The notes under the pieces are model-generated. The model was not told the origin of the DNA and did no database searches. It was given only the letters and a program-made list of their open reading frames with translations. Shown one piece after another: positions 1-7,811 of a DNA stretch of 26,090 bases (its first letter is position 1; each line of letters begins with the position of its first letter). The stretch is from a virus: positions 1 through 26,090 of the IMG/VR virus record IMGVR_UViG_3300027896_000192, one strand, 5' to 3'. Both the position numbers and the translations under genes were made by a program.

Positions 1-54
1 TGTTTCTATTTAACATTTCCGAAACTTGGTGTCAAGTAAAATTATTAATTATTT

Positions 55-118
55 TTAAAAACAAGGTGCTTCGCACCGGCCTTATATCCCCGACCTGAAG
101 GACGGGGTTTTACGGCTG
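55..118 (+). mobile_element. IS200/IS605-like right end or TnpB guide-RNA-scaffold-like remnant
   Basis: Two compact hairpins stand side by side in a non-coding stretch: GGTGC-TTC-GCACC at about 66-78, and CCCCG-A-CC-TGAA-GG-A-CGGGG at about 88-107, followed by TTTTACGGC. This arrangement resembles the right ends of IS200/IS605 elements that carry tnpB, where the end doubles as the 3' scaffold of the guide RNA. The resemblance is from memory, not from a search. No transposase gene lies inside the window; if one exists it is to the left of base 1. The second hairpin with its short T-run could also act as a terminator for a gene further left. Frame 1 is open from base 1 to a TAA at 37-39 and might be the tail of such a gene. 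Confidence 0.42.
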
Positions 119-154
119 AACAGATAAACGCATCGGCGTTTGAAGGAGATCATT

Positions 155-364
155 ATGAATGTAGGAGATATTGTTGTAGAAAATGGTTCAGAATATGAAA
201 TTTTACTAGATAAATCAACTGAAAGTCTGGAAAGGTATACCCTTGGATTAAAAAATGGAACATTGCACAAAACTGGAGATTCGTTTATTATAGAAATTCA
301 AAGATTTAAAATTATATACAGCACACAATCTTCAAATCGTATTACCATTACAAAATCAAAATAA
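155..364 (+). CDS. Small hypothetical protein (69 aa)
   Basis: This is the first of three closely packed rightward genes. The start chosen is the ATG at 155, because AAGGAG lies about 6 bases upstream; an in-frame TTG at 140 would lie upstream of that ribosome-binding site and is rejected. The protein is short and mixed in charge, with beta-like alternation (VGDIVVENGSEYEILLDKS near the N-terminus), no cysteine, no signal peptide and no membrane segment. I recognise no family. It stops 11 bases before the next gene, so the two are probably co-transcribed. It begins 37 bases after the IS605-like end, so its promoter may have been affected by that insertion. Confidence 0.7.
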   Translation: MNVGDIVVENGSEYEILLDKSTESLERYTLGLKNGTLHKTGDSFIIEIQRFKIIYSTQSSNRITITKSK

Positions 365-375
365 AGAGGTGTAAT

Positions 376-1065
376 ATGCAACAAGCACTTGAATTGGAAG
401 AATCAGTAAGTGAAGAAACGATCAGCCTTCAAAAAGTTATTCCTATTATTCCGTTAAAACAGTGGATTTTAAAACATGTTAATGAAATTGAAGATCTTGG
501 TATCAAATTATTAAACGTGGATGATTTATCTCCGCACGATGTAGTTCTTACAAAAAAATCTAATAAATATTCAAAGGTGTATTCTCTACAGGATACTCAT
601 AAAATGAATATCCCAGATATGCCCCCAAAGAATATTACTCTTTATCGGGGAAATCAGTATAGTATAGTTTTTCAAACAAAGGATTTATTCGAGGATCTCG
701 ATCCAAGCTTAACCTATTATATTAGGGCATATTATCATCGATCGACGACTTCATTATATAGCGCTATTAAATTAGAAAGAGAATCCAATCTATTGCCATT
801 TTTGAAGACAAGCGTCAAAGAAAGATCCACGTTAGATCTAATTGCACCGAATCTTCATCACATTGGAAATAAATTGGCACAAGAACCAAATATTGATGAA
901 CTGGATAAATATATCGAAAGACTTCAATTATTGAAATCTGATAGAGATGGTATGTTTACATATAGCCATCTAATAGAATGGTTGTTTGATAAGTATCAGA
1001 GTGCATATGATATCAATACTCATATAACCATCGATAATATTCTATTAGAAATAACACAAAATTAA
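376..1065 (+). CDS. Hypothetical phage protein (229 aa)
   Basis: This is the second gene of the 155-1947 group, with AAGAGGTG just upstream of the ATG. The acidic N-terminus (residues about 5-20, rich in E and S) is followed by a soluble alpha/beta protein with no membrane segment or catalytic motif that I can name. The last 50 residues look helical, with a DELDKYIERLQLLKSDRDG segment that may form a short coiled coil. The following gene begins 9 bases downstream with its own AAGGAG, so the two genes are in one operon. Its neighbour resembles DUF932-type phage proteins of unknown function, which does not help assign a role. Confidence 0.7.
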   Translation: MQQALELEESVSEETISLQKVIPIIPLKQWILKHVNEIEDLGIKLLNVDDLSPHDVVLTKKSNKYSKVYSLQDTHKMNIPDMPPKNITLYRGNQYSIVFQTKDLFEDLDPSLTYYIRAYYHRSTTSLYSAIKLERESNLLPFLKTSVKERSTLDLIAPNLHHIGNKLAQEPNIDELDKYIERLQLLKSDRDGMFTYSHLIEWLFDKYQSAYDINTHITIDNILLEITQN

Positions 1066-1074
1066 GGAGTTGAA

Positions 1075-1947
1075 ATGAAAAGATTAAAAACAGATATTAT
1101 GAATTTTCAGGATATGGGATTGAGATATGAGAACAATTCATATTTTTATTCTGATCAATACAGTCATGTGTGCTATAAACAGCTAGAAACGACACATGAA
1201 AAAGAATCAGTTCCGGTCTTGGGATTATATACAAAATTACATGATAGCGATAATTTTCAATTTGTCGGAACCACATCATATGATTATCTATTTGTTGGAA
1301 ATGCATCTATCGTAGAATCAATTAGATCTGCTGTTGGGAATACAGAAATCGTTCAAGAATATCATCATTTTAATTCAAAATTGACATGGTTTACAACCCG
1401 GCTTGTTTTGAGGAACTCTACTGCAGTTCAAAATATTGGTGATGTTTATCCCTGTATAGAGATATGGAATAGTTATAATGGATCAAAAACTGCAGAACTA
1501 TCGTTTGGAATTATTTTAAATGGTAGCAAGAATTATTTATCATTTAGGCAAACTCTGGGGGCATATAAGCAACGTCATCTACAGGGATCTCGAACAAAAT
1601 TGATCAATGTTATAGGTGGATATATAGACAATATTAATCATAATATCTCAGAATTCGTTCAACTGAATTGTTCTAATATTTTAACAACTGAAACAATTAT
1701 GAAGACATTAGACTTAATTAAAACTATGGGAAAGAAACGTCATGATGTTATTCATAGATATATCGCCGAGATGATATCTCAGAATAAAGCGATAACTAGT
1801 TGGGATATGTTTTTGGCTATTTCTGCATATACTTCCACAGAAAGAAATTTAAATGCAAAGACTCTATTAGAAAATATAATGGAATATCTGAGCATTGTTC
1901 CATCTGAAATGAAGCATGCAGCGAGTCAATTGCGGAGAGCCGCTTAA
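1075..1947 (+). CDS. DUF932-like phage protein (290 aa), tentative
   Basis: The ATG has a good ribosome-binding site (TTAAGGAGTTGAA). The middle of the protein has the order 'GDVYPCIEIWNSYNGSKTAEL' followed by a short FGIILNGSKNYLSFR segment. The C-terminal part has FLAISAYTSTERNLNAKTLLE. This recalls the DUF932 group of phage and plasmid proteins, where a 'NS..G...' strand and a terminal 'N A..T' helix recur; the function of that family is unknown. The match is by eye and weak. It is the last gene of its operon: a strong intrinsic terminator begins 13 bases after the stop codon. There are no membrane segments. It could equally be an unrelated hypothetical. Confidence 0.6.
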   Translation: MKRLKTDIMNFQDMGLRYENNSYFYSDQYSHVCYKQLETTHEKESVPVLGLYTKLHDSDNFQFVGTTSYDYLFVGNASIVESIRSAVGNTEIVQEYHHFNSKLTWFTTRLVLRNSTAVQNIGDVYPCIEIWNSYNGSKTAELSFGIILNGSKNYLSFRQTLGAYKQRHLQGSRTKLINVIGGYIDNINHNISEFVQLNCSNILTTETIMKTLDLIKTMGKKRHDVIHRYIAEMISQNKAITSWDMFLAISAYTSTERNLNAKTLLENIMEYLSIVPSEMKHAASQLRRAA

Positions 1948-1960
1948 TTTTGTATTTAAA

Positions 1961-1996
1961 AATGATCTTAGATGTTAAAGTCTAAGATCATTTTTT
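1961..1996 (+). terminator. Rho-independent terminator after the first operon
   Basis: A perfect 12-bp stem is formed by AATGATCTTAGA (1961-1972) and TCTAAGATCATT (1981-1992), around an 8-base loop, and is followed by a T-run to 1996. It closes the rightward group 155-1947 and isolates it from the gene at 2064. Confidence 0.9.
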
Positions 1997-2063
1997 AGTT
2001 TTAAACTGAAGTTGCAATGGTGCGATTAAGTTCAAAATATTTTAAAATGGATCGAGAAATCAA

Positions 2064-2780
2064 ATGAAAATTAATACAACTTCTTTATTTTATAGGGAAG
2101 TATATGTTTATGATATTTCATCTTGTCATTATCAGATTTTAATAAATTTTGGATATGATTTATCGGACATAAAAAAAGATGATAAATTAAAAAGAAATAT
2201 TAAAATTGGATTGATGATGAAAGATAATCCAAAACTGATAGATTTATTACGGGGAACTACTGAGAGAACGATATCTGAAATAATTCTATCTAATGAGTTA
2301 AAAGAAGATGAAATATTATTGAGACAATATGACGGAATTATTATAACTAGGATGATATCCAATTTAAATGTTGGATTAGATATAGGATTAAGACACGTAT
2401 TCAGTCCTATGATAATATCAATAGATAAAAATTCATACATATCCTTTGATGGATGTACTACGACAGCTAAAGGAATATCAAATATGTATGCCGGGATCTA
2501 TAAATATTATAATCGTCTTCTACTAATAAATTTTCTTAGTAAGACATCAATTTTTAAGGAGTTGGGTAAAATTAAAGAGGAATTTATAAAATCACGTGAT
2601 ATAAATGATTTTATAATCAGAGATAGAGAATCAAATAATATCTTTCTAAAAGAATTTGGTAAATTATCTATATCTGAAAATTCATTATCTATAATCGATA
2701 TAGATGATATAGACAGAACTATATACTGGAACAATTATATTGTTCCTTTTACAAAAAGTATTGTAAATACATTCGCATAA
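2064..2780 (+). CDS. Hypothetical protein with polymerase-palm-like motifs (238 aa)
   Basis: I do not recognise a family with confidence. Two motifs stand out. One is VYDISSCHYQIL (residues about 14-25), which resembles motif A of polymerase palm domains (Asp, hydrophobic/Ser, then an aromatic). The other is LRQYDGIIITR (about residues 86-96), with an Asp in a beta-turn-beta setting like a palm motif C. Between them is a basic, helical stretch. The protein is too short to be a full replicative polymerase. The region upstream of the ATG has no good SD. A 6-codon open frame, ATG at 2047 to TGA at 2067, overlaps the start as ATGA and could couple translation. It is co-directional with the phosphoesterase 9 bases downstream. 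It may be a fragment of a larger gene or an independent phage protein. Confidence 0.6.
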   Translation: MKINTTSLFYREVYVYDISSCHYQILINFGYDLSDIKKDDKLKRNIKIGLMMKDNPKLIDLLRGTTERTISEIILSNELKEDEILLRQYDGIIITRMISNLNVGLDIGLRHVFSPMIISIDKNSYISFDGCTTTAKGISNMYAGIYKYYNRLLLINFLSKTSIFKELGKIKEEFIKSRDINDFIIRDRESNNIFLKEFGKLSISENSLSIIDIDDIDRTIYWNNYIVPFTKSIVNTFA

Positions 2781-2789
2781 AGGTAGAGC

Positions 2790-3317
2790 ATGGAAGATAC
2801 ATGGGTAACTAGCGATCAGCATTTTTTCCACCACAATATTATAAAATATTCAGACCGACCATATTCAAATGTTGATGAGATGAATGAGTCTATCATCCAA
2901 AATTGGAATTCTGTAATTTTTAAGCATAATATTGTGTGGATATTGGGAGATTTCTGTTTTGGTGGAAATCAAAATAAATTAATAGCATTAACACAAAGAT
3001 TAAATGGTAGAAAATTTTTAATATTGGGAAATCATGATAGGGGGCGGTCTGAACAATTTTGGATAAAATGTGGTTTTGAATTCTCATCGAAGTATCCAAT
3101 CTTGCAAGATAGTAGATTTATATTATCGCACAGACCGGTTCCGGCTATATCAAGTCCATTTTTTAATATCCATGGACATGTACATAAAAATTCAAAAGAT
3201 GATGTACGATATTATAATGTATCGGTTGATGTAACAGATTTTTCTCCGGTTAATTTAAATTTAGTTAAATCTGAGTTACAATCACGAACCGATCGTATGC
3301 TAGGCGGTAATGTCTGA
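2790..3317 (+). CDS. Calcineurin-like metallophosphoesterase (175 aa)
   Basis: A single-domain binuclear-metal phosphoesterase, expected to hydrolyse phosphomono- or diesters in the cytoplasm. The full motif set is visible: SDQHFFH (D-x-H, residues 8-14), LGDFCF, LGNHDRG, LSHRP and HGHVH. The insert 'Y(S)..RPY..VDEMNE.II.NWN' after motif 1 is typical of the compact phage/bacterial group sometimes annotated as COG4186-type predicted phosphoesterase. The length fits that group. The SD is AAAGGTAGAG directly upstream of the ATG. It shares an operon with the unknown gene at 2064 and is followed by a terminator. The substrate cannot be told from the sequence; nucleotide or RNA-end repair are possibilities only. 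Confidence 0.9.
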   Translation: MEDTWVTSDQHFFHHNIIKYSDRPYSNVDEMNESIIQNWNSVIFKHNIVWILGDFCFGGNQNKLIALTQRLNGRKFLILGNHDRGRSEQFWIKCGFEFSSKYPILQDSRFILSHRPVPAISSPFFNIHGHVHKNSKDDVRYYNVSVDVTDFSPVNLNLVKSELQSRTDRMLGGNV

Positions 3318-3348
3318 GATCATGCGGCTAAAAATTTAATAAGTCTAA

Positions 3349-3379
3349 AATAGGCATTTGTTGAAATGCCTATTTTTTT
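3349..3379 (+). terminator. Rho-independent terminator after the phosphoesterase gene
   Basis: An 11-bp stem, AATAGGCATTT (3349-3359) with AAATGCCTATT (3364-3374), has a GTTG loop and a T-run to 3379. It is followed within 5 bases by the putative late promoter element of the next gene, so this is a terminator-promoter boundary between transcription units. Confidence 0.9.
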
Positions 3380-3383
3380 GATC

Positions 3384-3397
3384 GAACAAAATTAAAA
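3384..3397 (+). promoter_or_regulatory. Putative phage late promoter element (copy 1)
   Basis: GAACAAAATTAAAA sits between a terminator and the hub-like gene. It is the same 14-mer found upstream of the leftward genes at 5112, 19984 and 25010, so it is not explained by coding constraint. It ends only 9 bases before the ATG at 3407, and the SD AAGGTG overlaps its last bases. Confidence 0.7.
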
Positions 3398-3406
3398 GGT
3401 GATGAT

Positions 3407-4663
3407 ATGCCCGAACATATAGGTAAAAGGATTTTAACTCCAAATCAGAGTTATGATATACAGATGATTATAGGAGACTTAGATTATTCTAATGATCTAA
3501 TTGGCATCAATATTGTAAGTTCAATTTTGACGGCGTATCAAATCATATCTATCGATTTAGTATTGGATCAACAAGATATTCTTTTAAAGAGACTTTATGG
3601 TAAGGATCCGATTAAATTAGTTATTAGATTTTTGGGCCACGATGGAAATACTCGGGGACACGAACTAGAAAAAATTACATTTGATTTAATGCAGATTTCT
3701 GATGTTTCAGTAGTAAGAACATCTGCACAGAATGTTACCGGAAAACATAGAGAATTGTGTAAAGTAAGTATAGTAACAGTTCCAAGAAAACCTTTTGTAA
3801 CTATGATGTCTATGGTAAATGATGTATTTTATGGAAAAACTCCATATGATATTCTATCATCGCTGATTAAAAGTTCTAAAGCTAATGTGAATTTTGATTC
3901 TAATAATATAAATAAAAATCCTATAGATCAAGCATTAATTCCACCTATGACATTGTATAGAGCCATCAGTTATATAGATTATCAATTTGGAATTTATAAT
4001 GGTGGAGTATCCAATCAGGGATTTTGTCAATACGATAATACTGTCTGTATTTTTAATTTAAATAAAAAAGTTAATAGTGCTGTGGCATTCACTGTAACTC
4101 AGGTTGCATTAGATGCGGATAATGAAGATCTATTTAAAGATATGTATGACGGAACTAAATATATTACATATACAAATCTTGATAGTGAATATAATGGAAA
4201 CAGTAAGATATGTAATATTCCTAAAAATATAACATATACAACAAAACCAACAAATTCATTATATGGTAAGATTAAATTAGATTTTTTTGATATTTGTAAA
4301 AGTAATGGAGTCTATACCGGAAAGAATTCGGATATATATCATGATGATATTTTAGATAAACGAGAATTATTGATAACAAATCATACCGGTGCCGATTTAA
4401 CAACGGCATTTGCAAAAGCGAATATGGCCAGAATGACGATCGATTTTTCAATAATGACTGTCTACATTAATAGAAATATCCAAATTGCGAATTTATTACG
4501 AGTTGGTGAGGCCGTTGCATTGGAAACAAAGACAGTAGATTATGTCGATTTAAGTGGAAATTATATATTGAAAGCTTCAGACATTACATTTAATAAAGAT
4601 ACTATGAATTGGATGTCATATGCAAAACTTGTATTAAATAGAACGAATAAAACTCGAAATTAG
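3407..4663 (+). CDS. Baseplate hub-like protein (418 aa)
   Basis: Probably a component of the central baseplate hub, in the gp27/gpD-like group. The organisation fits: an N-terminal beta-rich domain in which IISIDLVL and KLVIRFLG strands are visible, then a PYDILSSLIKSS.. helix (residues about 146-157) and a TLYRAISYIDYQFGIYNGG segment (about 184-202). That pair is typical of hub proteins, where a 'shaft' domain links two barrels. The end, SGNYILKASDITF..., matches the terminal 'result/orientation' strands of hub proteins. There is no lysozyme domain here; that function may be supplied by the tape measure protein. It is a single-gene transcription unit, with terminator and late element upstream and a converging gene 17 bases downstream. 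The assignment rests on pattern, not alignment. Confidence 0.6.
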   Translation: MPEHIGKRILTPNQSYDIQMIIGDLDYSNDLIGINIVSSILTAYQIISIDLVLDQQDILLKRLYGKDPIKLVIRFLGHDGNTRGHELEKITFDLMQISDVSVVRTSAQNVTGKHRELCKVSIVTVPRKPFVTMMSMVNDVFYGKTPYDILSSLIKSSKANVNFDSNNINKNPIDQALIPPMTLYRAISYIDYQFGIYNGGVSNQGFCQYDNTVCIFNLNKKVNSAVAFTVTQVALDADNEDLFKDMYDGTKYITYTNLDSEYNGNSKICNIPKNITYTTKPTNSLYGKIKLDFFDICKSNGVYTGKNSDIYHDDILDKRELLITNHTGADLTTAFAKANMARMTIDFSIMTVYINRNIQIANLLRVGEAVALETKTVDYVDLSGNYILKASDITFNKDTMNWMSYAKLVLNRTNKTRN

Positions 4664-4680
4664 TAATGTTGATTTGTAGA

Positions 4681-5112
4681 TCAATATTTTCTATTTAGTT
4701 TATCCAACGTTCGGCGATATTCTTTTTCGATCTTATTTCTTAATTCGACCATCTTTTCTCTATCTTTTTTTAGATGTTTGATTTTCTCAGATTCGTCTTC
4801 TTTTTTAATATCTAATTTAGAAAGTCCTTGATCGATAGTTTGTATCATATTATGAATATATTTAAGATCTAATGTTTTTTTGCATAAATCTTTTCGTACT
4901 GGATCTTGAATTTTTTCACAATTTTCTTCTTTTCCCAATGATCGCATAATTCCCAATAATATAGATCCCAGACCAAGAGAAACTAGTATGCCAAGAGTTA
5001 CTTTTACTCCAATATTATGTTTACTTCTAAAAAATTTAATTAAAGCAATTAAGCCGCTAATTATATATTTTTTATTTTTTATATCGAAAATGTACTCTTC
5101 ATATAATTTCAT
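4681..5112 (-). CDS. Small membrane-associated coiled-coil protein (143 aa)
   Basis: Lysine-rich. Residues about 36-56 (VKVTLGILVSLGLGSILLGI) form one glycine-containing hydrophobic segment, likely membrane-spanning. Two cysteines follow at about residues 65 and 77, and then a long charged helix (residues about 85-140, rich in K and E) that should form a coiled coil. There is no recognisable family. The leftward gene at 18579 has the same plan (N-terminal helices, one hydrophobic segment, cysteines, charged terminal helix), so the two may be distant paralogues. It has its own late element 34 bases upstream, on the opposite strand from the terminase promoter. A late promoter suggests a virion or lysis-stage protein. 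A role as spanin or holin partner is possible but unsupported. Confidence 0.65.
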   Translation of the reverse strand: MKLYEEYIFDIKNKKYIISGLIALIKFFRSKHNIGVKVTLGILVSLGLGSILLGIMRSLGKEENCEKIQDPVRKDLCKKTLDLKYIHNMIQTIDQGLSKLDIKKEDESEKIKHLKKDREKMVELRNKIEKEYRRTLDKLNRKY

Positions 5113-5146
5113 TTTTAAAAATTCCCCGACGATTAATTCTCATATA

Positions 5147-5160
5147 TTTTAATTTTGTTC
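5147..5160 (-). promoter_or_regulatory. Putative phage late promoter element (copy 2, leftward)
   Basis: Read on the minus strand this is GAACAAAATTAAAA, identical to copy 1. It ends 34 bases before the ATG at 5112. It stands back to back with copy 3, separated by 20 bases, forming a divergent promoter pair. Confidence 0.7.
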
Positions 5161-5180
5161 TGAATGCAGCCCACATATCT

Positions 5181-5196
5181 GAACAAAATATAAATA
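5181..5196 (+). promoter_or_regulatory. Putative phage late promoter element (copy 3, terminase operon)
   Basis: GAACAAAATATAAATA contains a perfect TATAAATA (5189-5196), the late promoter core of T4-type phages. It precedes the terminase start at 5230 by 33 bases and would drive the run of four rightward genes up to 12554. Confidence 0.72.
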
Positions 5197-5229
5197 GAAT
5201 ATTAACGTGTGAATTGTGGGAATTTAAAA

Positions 5230-6897
5230 ATGGATAAGAGTAAATATGTATTAGAATATATAAAGTGCAAAGAAGATCCGATATATTTTATAAAGACATA
5301 CGTTATGATAGAATTGGGTGGTGGTGATGTACCGTTCCACTTATATGATAAGCAACAAGAGTTAATTGAACATATACTTAAATATCACAATTTGTGTGTA
5401 CTGAAGTCCAGACAGACGGGAATTAGCACTACGGTTCAGGCTTTAGTTTGTTGGCTTGTCGTATTTCATAATAATTTAAGAGTTGGTGTACTATCGAAAG
5501 ATCTACCAGAAGCAACTTCATTTGCAAGATTTATAAGAAGTATGGTAGAAAAACTTCCGGTATGGATGAGACCTGAGTTTTCTAAATACACTGAGCAGAC
5601 GTTCTCATTGGCAAACGGCAGTACCGTAATCAGCAAGTCTGTTAATCCAAACGAACCAACTAAAACTTTACGTGGTAAATCATTACATTATTTAATTTTA
5701 GACGAAAGCGCATTCATCAAGCATTTAGATATTGCATGGGAAAGTCTAGTACCCGCCATATCAACTGCACAGAAGAATGCTCGAGATGCTGGGATCCCAT
5801 ATGGAATAATCGTGGTATCTACCCCCAATAAGACAACTGGAACAGGTGCGTGGTTCTTTCAGATACATCAGCAAGCAATTAAAAATTCTGAAGGAGATGT
5901 TAGATCAGTTGGTACATTTAGATCATTTATTGTCCATTGGAAGGATATTCGAGAGTTAGTTGAAGATTCTACGTGGTATGAAGCTCAGTGTAATCTTTTT
6001 AATCATGATCAAAGAAAGATAGCACAGGAGTTAGAATTAATATTTCTACCTTCTTCCGGATCATTTTTAGATGAGATGACATGTTTATCACTTCAAAATA
6101 CAACATTAGATTCAAAACCTGAAAGAGTATGGAAGTTGTTCGGCGGAGAAATTTGGGAATTCCAAAAACCAGTTGATGGGCATCTATACCTTATTGGTGT
6201 CGATACTGCACGAGGAAATGCTGGTGACTTTTCTACGATAACGGTACATGATTATGTAACATTAGATCAGGTATGGGAATTTCAAGGAAAGTGTGACGTA
6301 ACCGATTTTTGTAAAGTTGTTGATTTTGTATGTGCTCAATATCCAGGTTTAGTTATACCAGAAAATAATAGTTATGGAAACCAAGTATCTGAATTTATTG
6401 ATAGGGGTGCTCATATGGATATGTTATATAAACATAGGAGAGGCGACAGCCAAGTTATACGTGGTCTAACAACTGATATTAGAACAAGACCCCTAATGAT
6501 AGAAGCTCTAGAAAGCCATCTTAGGCATCAGCCATCGATGATTAAATCAAAGAGAATGGCTTTAGAGTTAATCGGATTAGTTGAAAAAAATGGAAAGGTT
6601 CAGGCAGATGTTGGTGGAAATGACGACTTAGCTCTGGCATTATCATTCTTATGCTATGTTAGAAAATATGATCCACCGCTTTCAATGGACATACAAAGCA
6701 GTAAATGGAATACACAAGATTTTGGAAATGTACTTGGAATGAATTTTGATAGTCCATCTCTGGAAATTAAAAGTTTATTGGAAGGTGGTAGAGAAATTGA
6801 TCTCGCTTCAGCAAATGCCAGATTATTAAAAATTGTAAAAGAACGAGTAACAACTACAGATGATTCGTTTTTTAATATATCCTCCTTGCTTCAATAG
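5230..6897 (+). CDS. terL: Terminase large subunit (ATPase-nuclease, 555 aa)
   Basis: The DNA-packaging motor, which translocates DNA into the prohead and cuts concatemers. Motifs in order: an adenine-binding-type LYDKQQELIEHI near residue 35; Walker A SRQTGIST (residues 60-67); Walker B LILDE (155-159); coupling motif VVSTPNKTTG (about residues 197-206). The RNase H-fold nuclease follows, with Asp in GVDTARG (D325), Glu in VIPENNSYGNQ and Asp pair DD (465-466) in GGNDDLALAL. The order and size fit gp17-type terminases (T4 gp17 is about 610 aa). The start is set at ATG 5230, with GGGA 8 bases before it; an upstream in-frame GTG at 5209 has no SD. It heads an operon driven by late element copy 3. 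No small terminase subunit is recognisable nearby. Confidence 0.96.
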   Translation: MDKSKYVLEYIKCKEDPIYFIKTYVMIELGGGDVPFHLYDKQQELIEHILKYHNLCVLKSRQTGISTTVQALVCWLVVFHNNLRVGVLSKDLPEATSFARFIRSMVEKLPVWMRPEFSKYTEQTFSLANGSTVISKSVNPNEPTKTLRGKSLHYLILDESAFIKHLDIAWESLVPAISTAQKNARDAGIPYGIIVVSTPNKTTGTGAWFFQIHQQAIKNSEGDVRSVGTFRSFIVHWKDIRELVEDSTWYEAQCNLFNHDQRKIAQELELIFLPSSGSFLDEMTCLSLQNTTLDSKPERVWKLFGGEIWEFQKPVDGHLYLIGVDTARGNAGDFSTITVHDYVTLDQVWEFQGKCDVTDFCKVVDFVCAQYPGLVIPENNSYGNQVSEFIDRGAHMDMLYKHRRGDSQVIRGLTTDIRTRPLMIEALESHLRHQPSMIKSKRMALELIGLVEKNGKVQADVGGNDDLALALSFLCYVRKYDPPLSMDIQSSKWNTQDFGNVLGMNFDSPSLEIKSLLEGGREIDLASANARLLKIVKERVTTTDDSFFNISSLLQ

Positions 6898-6902
6898 GTG
6901 AA

Positions 6903-7805
6903 ATGATGGAAGAATTAAAAGAATTTTTTACATTACCGATAAATCAGGTTAAACTGGGAACGATATTTGGAACCGATCTCTATACTTCGGATACATTAAA
7001 ACAAAAGTTTATACATGCTATAGAATCAACTGAATATAATTATTATCTTCCAAACATTTCAAATTTAGTTAATAAGGGAATCATAGTACCAACATTCTCA
7101 AGTAAACATGTGATTTCATTTATTATGAAAAAATTTCCATTATTCACATCTTCAAATAATGATTTCGATCCAGATATATTAGCTTTTTATAATAATGAAG
7201 ACGGTAGAATATATATTCTACTTGATAGCAATGTTAGTAATATGCTCGGACATGTTAAAAATGATATCTTGGGCGCATTGGCCGTACATGAATTAATGCA
7301 TCTATTTTGTGCCAAAAAACCAAATATATATCTAAAGTATTTTGAACAAGAATTAATATGGTTTTATACAGAATCATTTAAAGAGATATTCAATGCAGAT
7401 GTTCCAAGAAATATTGTATCTGAGATGGTTAGAACATTTTGCTTAAAGTATGAATTTAAAACTCAATTTACATTAAGAGAACCTGTTAATTATATCTTTG
7501 ATAAAATTAAAAAATTTACAAGTATTCCAGATAAAGAATTATTCAGTATAGTTGTAGATTATGTGGCATCTTGGTATCACGATACTAATGATAAGAATAA
7601 TTTACAATTTAATGGATTTATGAAATTTCATATGGTTTTTCAGTCGGTATATAATAAAATTTTTCATATAGATGTTAAAAATAAAGATTGTCTACAAGAA
7701 GCATTGACTACATCTGAGGTTATTGCAACACTGGCAGAAAATGGTGAATTATTAAATTCGGTTAAGAAAATTTCACAATATTTGGAAAAAATATATTCGA
7801 GGTAA
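6903..7805 (+). CDS. Putative zinc metallopeptidase-like protein with HELMH motif (300 aa)
   Basis: The central helix reads GALAVHELMHLFC, with an HExxH zinc-binding signature at H129-E130-L-M-H133 and the hydrophobic flanks expected for gluzincin or metzincin active sites. I cannot identify the third ligand with certainty; E146, in YFEQELIW 13 residues after H133, is a candidate. No other family feature is recognised, and there are no signal peptide or membrane segments, so it should act in the cytoplasm or virion. It lies between terminase and tape measure in the late operon (SD AGGTG overlapping the terminase stop). An internal ATG at 6906 has better SD spacing. A role as prohead or structural-protein maturation protease would fit the location but is inference; T4 gp21-type prohead proteases are serine enzymes. 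Confidence 0.75.
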   Translation: MMEELKEFFTLPINQVKLGTIFGTDLYTSDTLKQKFIHAIESTEYNYYLPNISNLVNKGIIVPTFSSKHVISFIMKKFPLFTSSNNDFDPDILAFYNNEDGRIYILLDSNVSNMLGHVKNDILGALAVHELMHLFCAKKPNIYLKYFEQELIWFYTESFKEIFNADVPRNIVSEMVRTFCLKYEFKTQFTLREPVNYIFDKIKKFTSIPDKELFSIVVDYVASWYHDTNDKNNLQFNGFMKFHMVFQSVYNKIFHIDVKNKDCLQEALTTSEVIATLAENGELLNSVKKISQYLEKIYSR

Positions 7806-7811
7806 TGATAG

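Noticed and set aside
1-39. Open frame from base 1 ending in TAA, possibly the tail of a gene to the left
   Set aside because: Only 12 codons are visible, which is too little to support a gene call.
1592-1605. GAACAAAATTGATC inside the gene at 1075
   Set aside because: It matches only the first nine to ten bases of the late element, lies mid-gene and faces no start codon.
4668-4690. Weak hairpin TTGAT...ATCAA with T-run between converging genes
   Set aside because: Only five A-T-rich base pairs, overlapping the end of the leftward gene; too weak to call a terminator.
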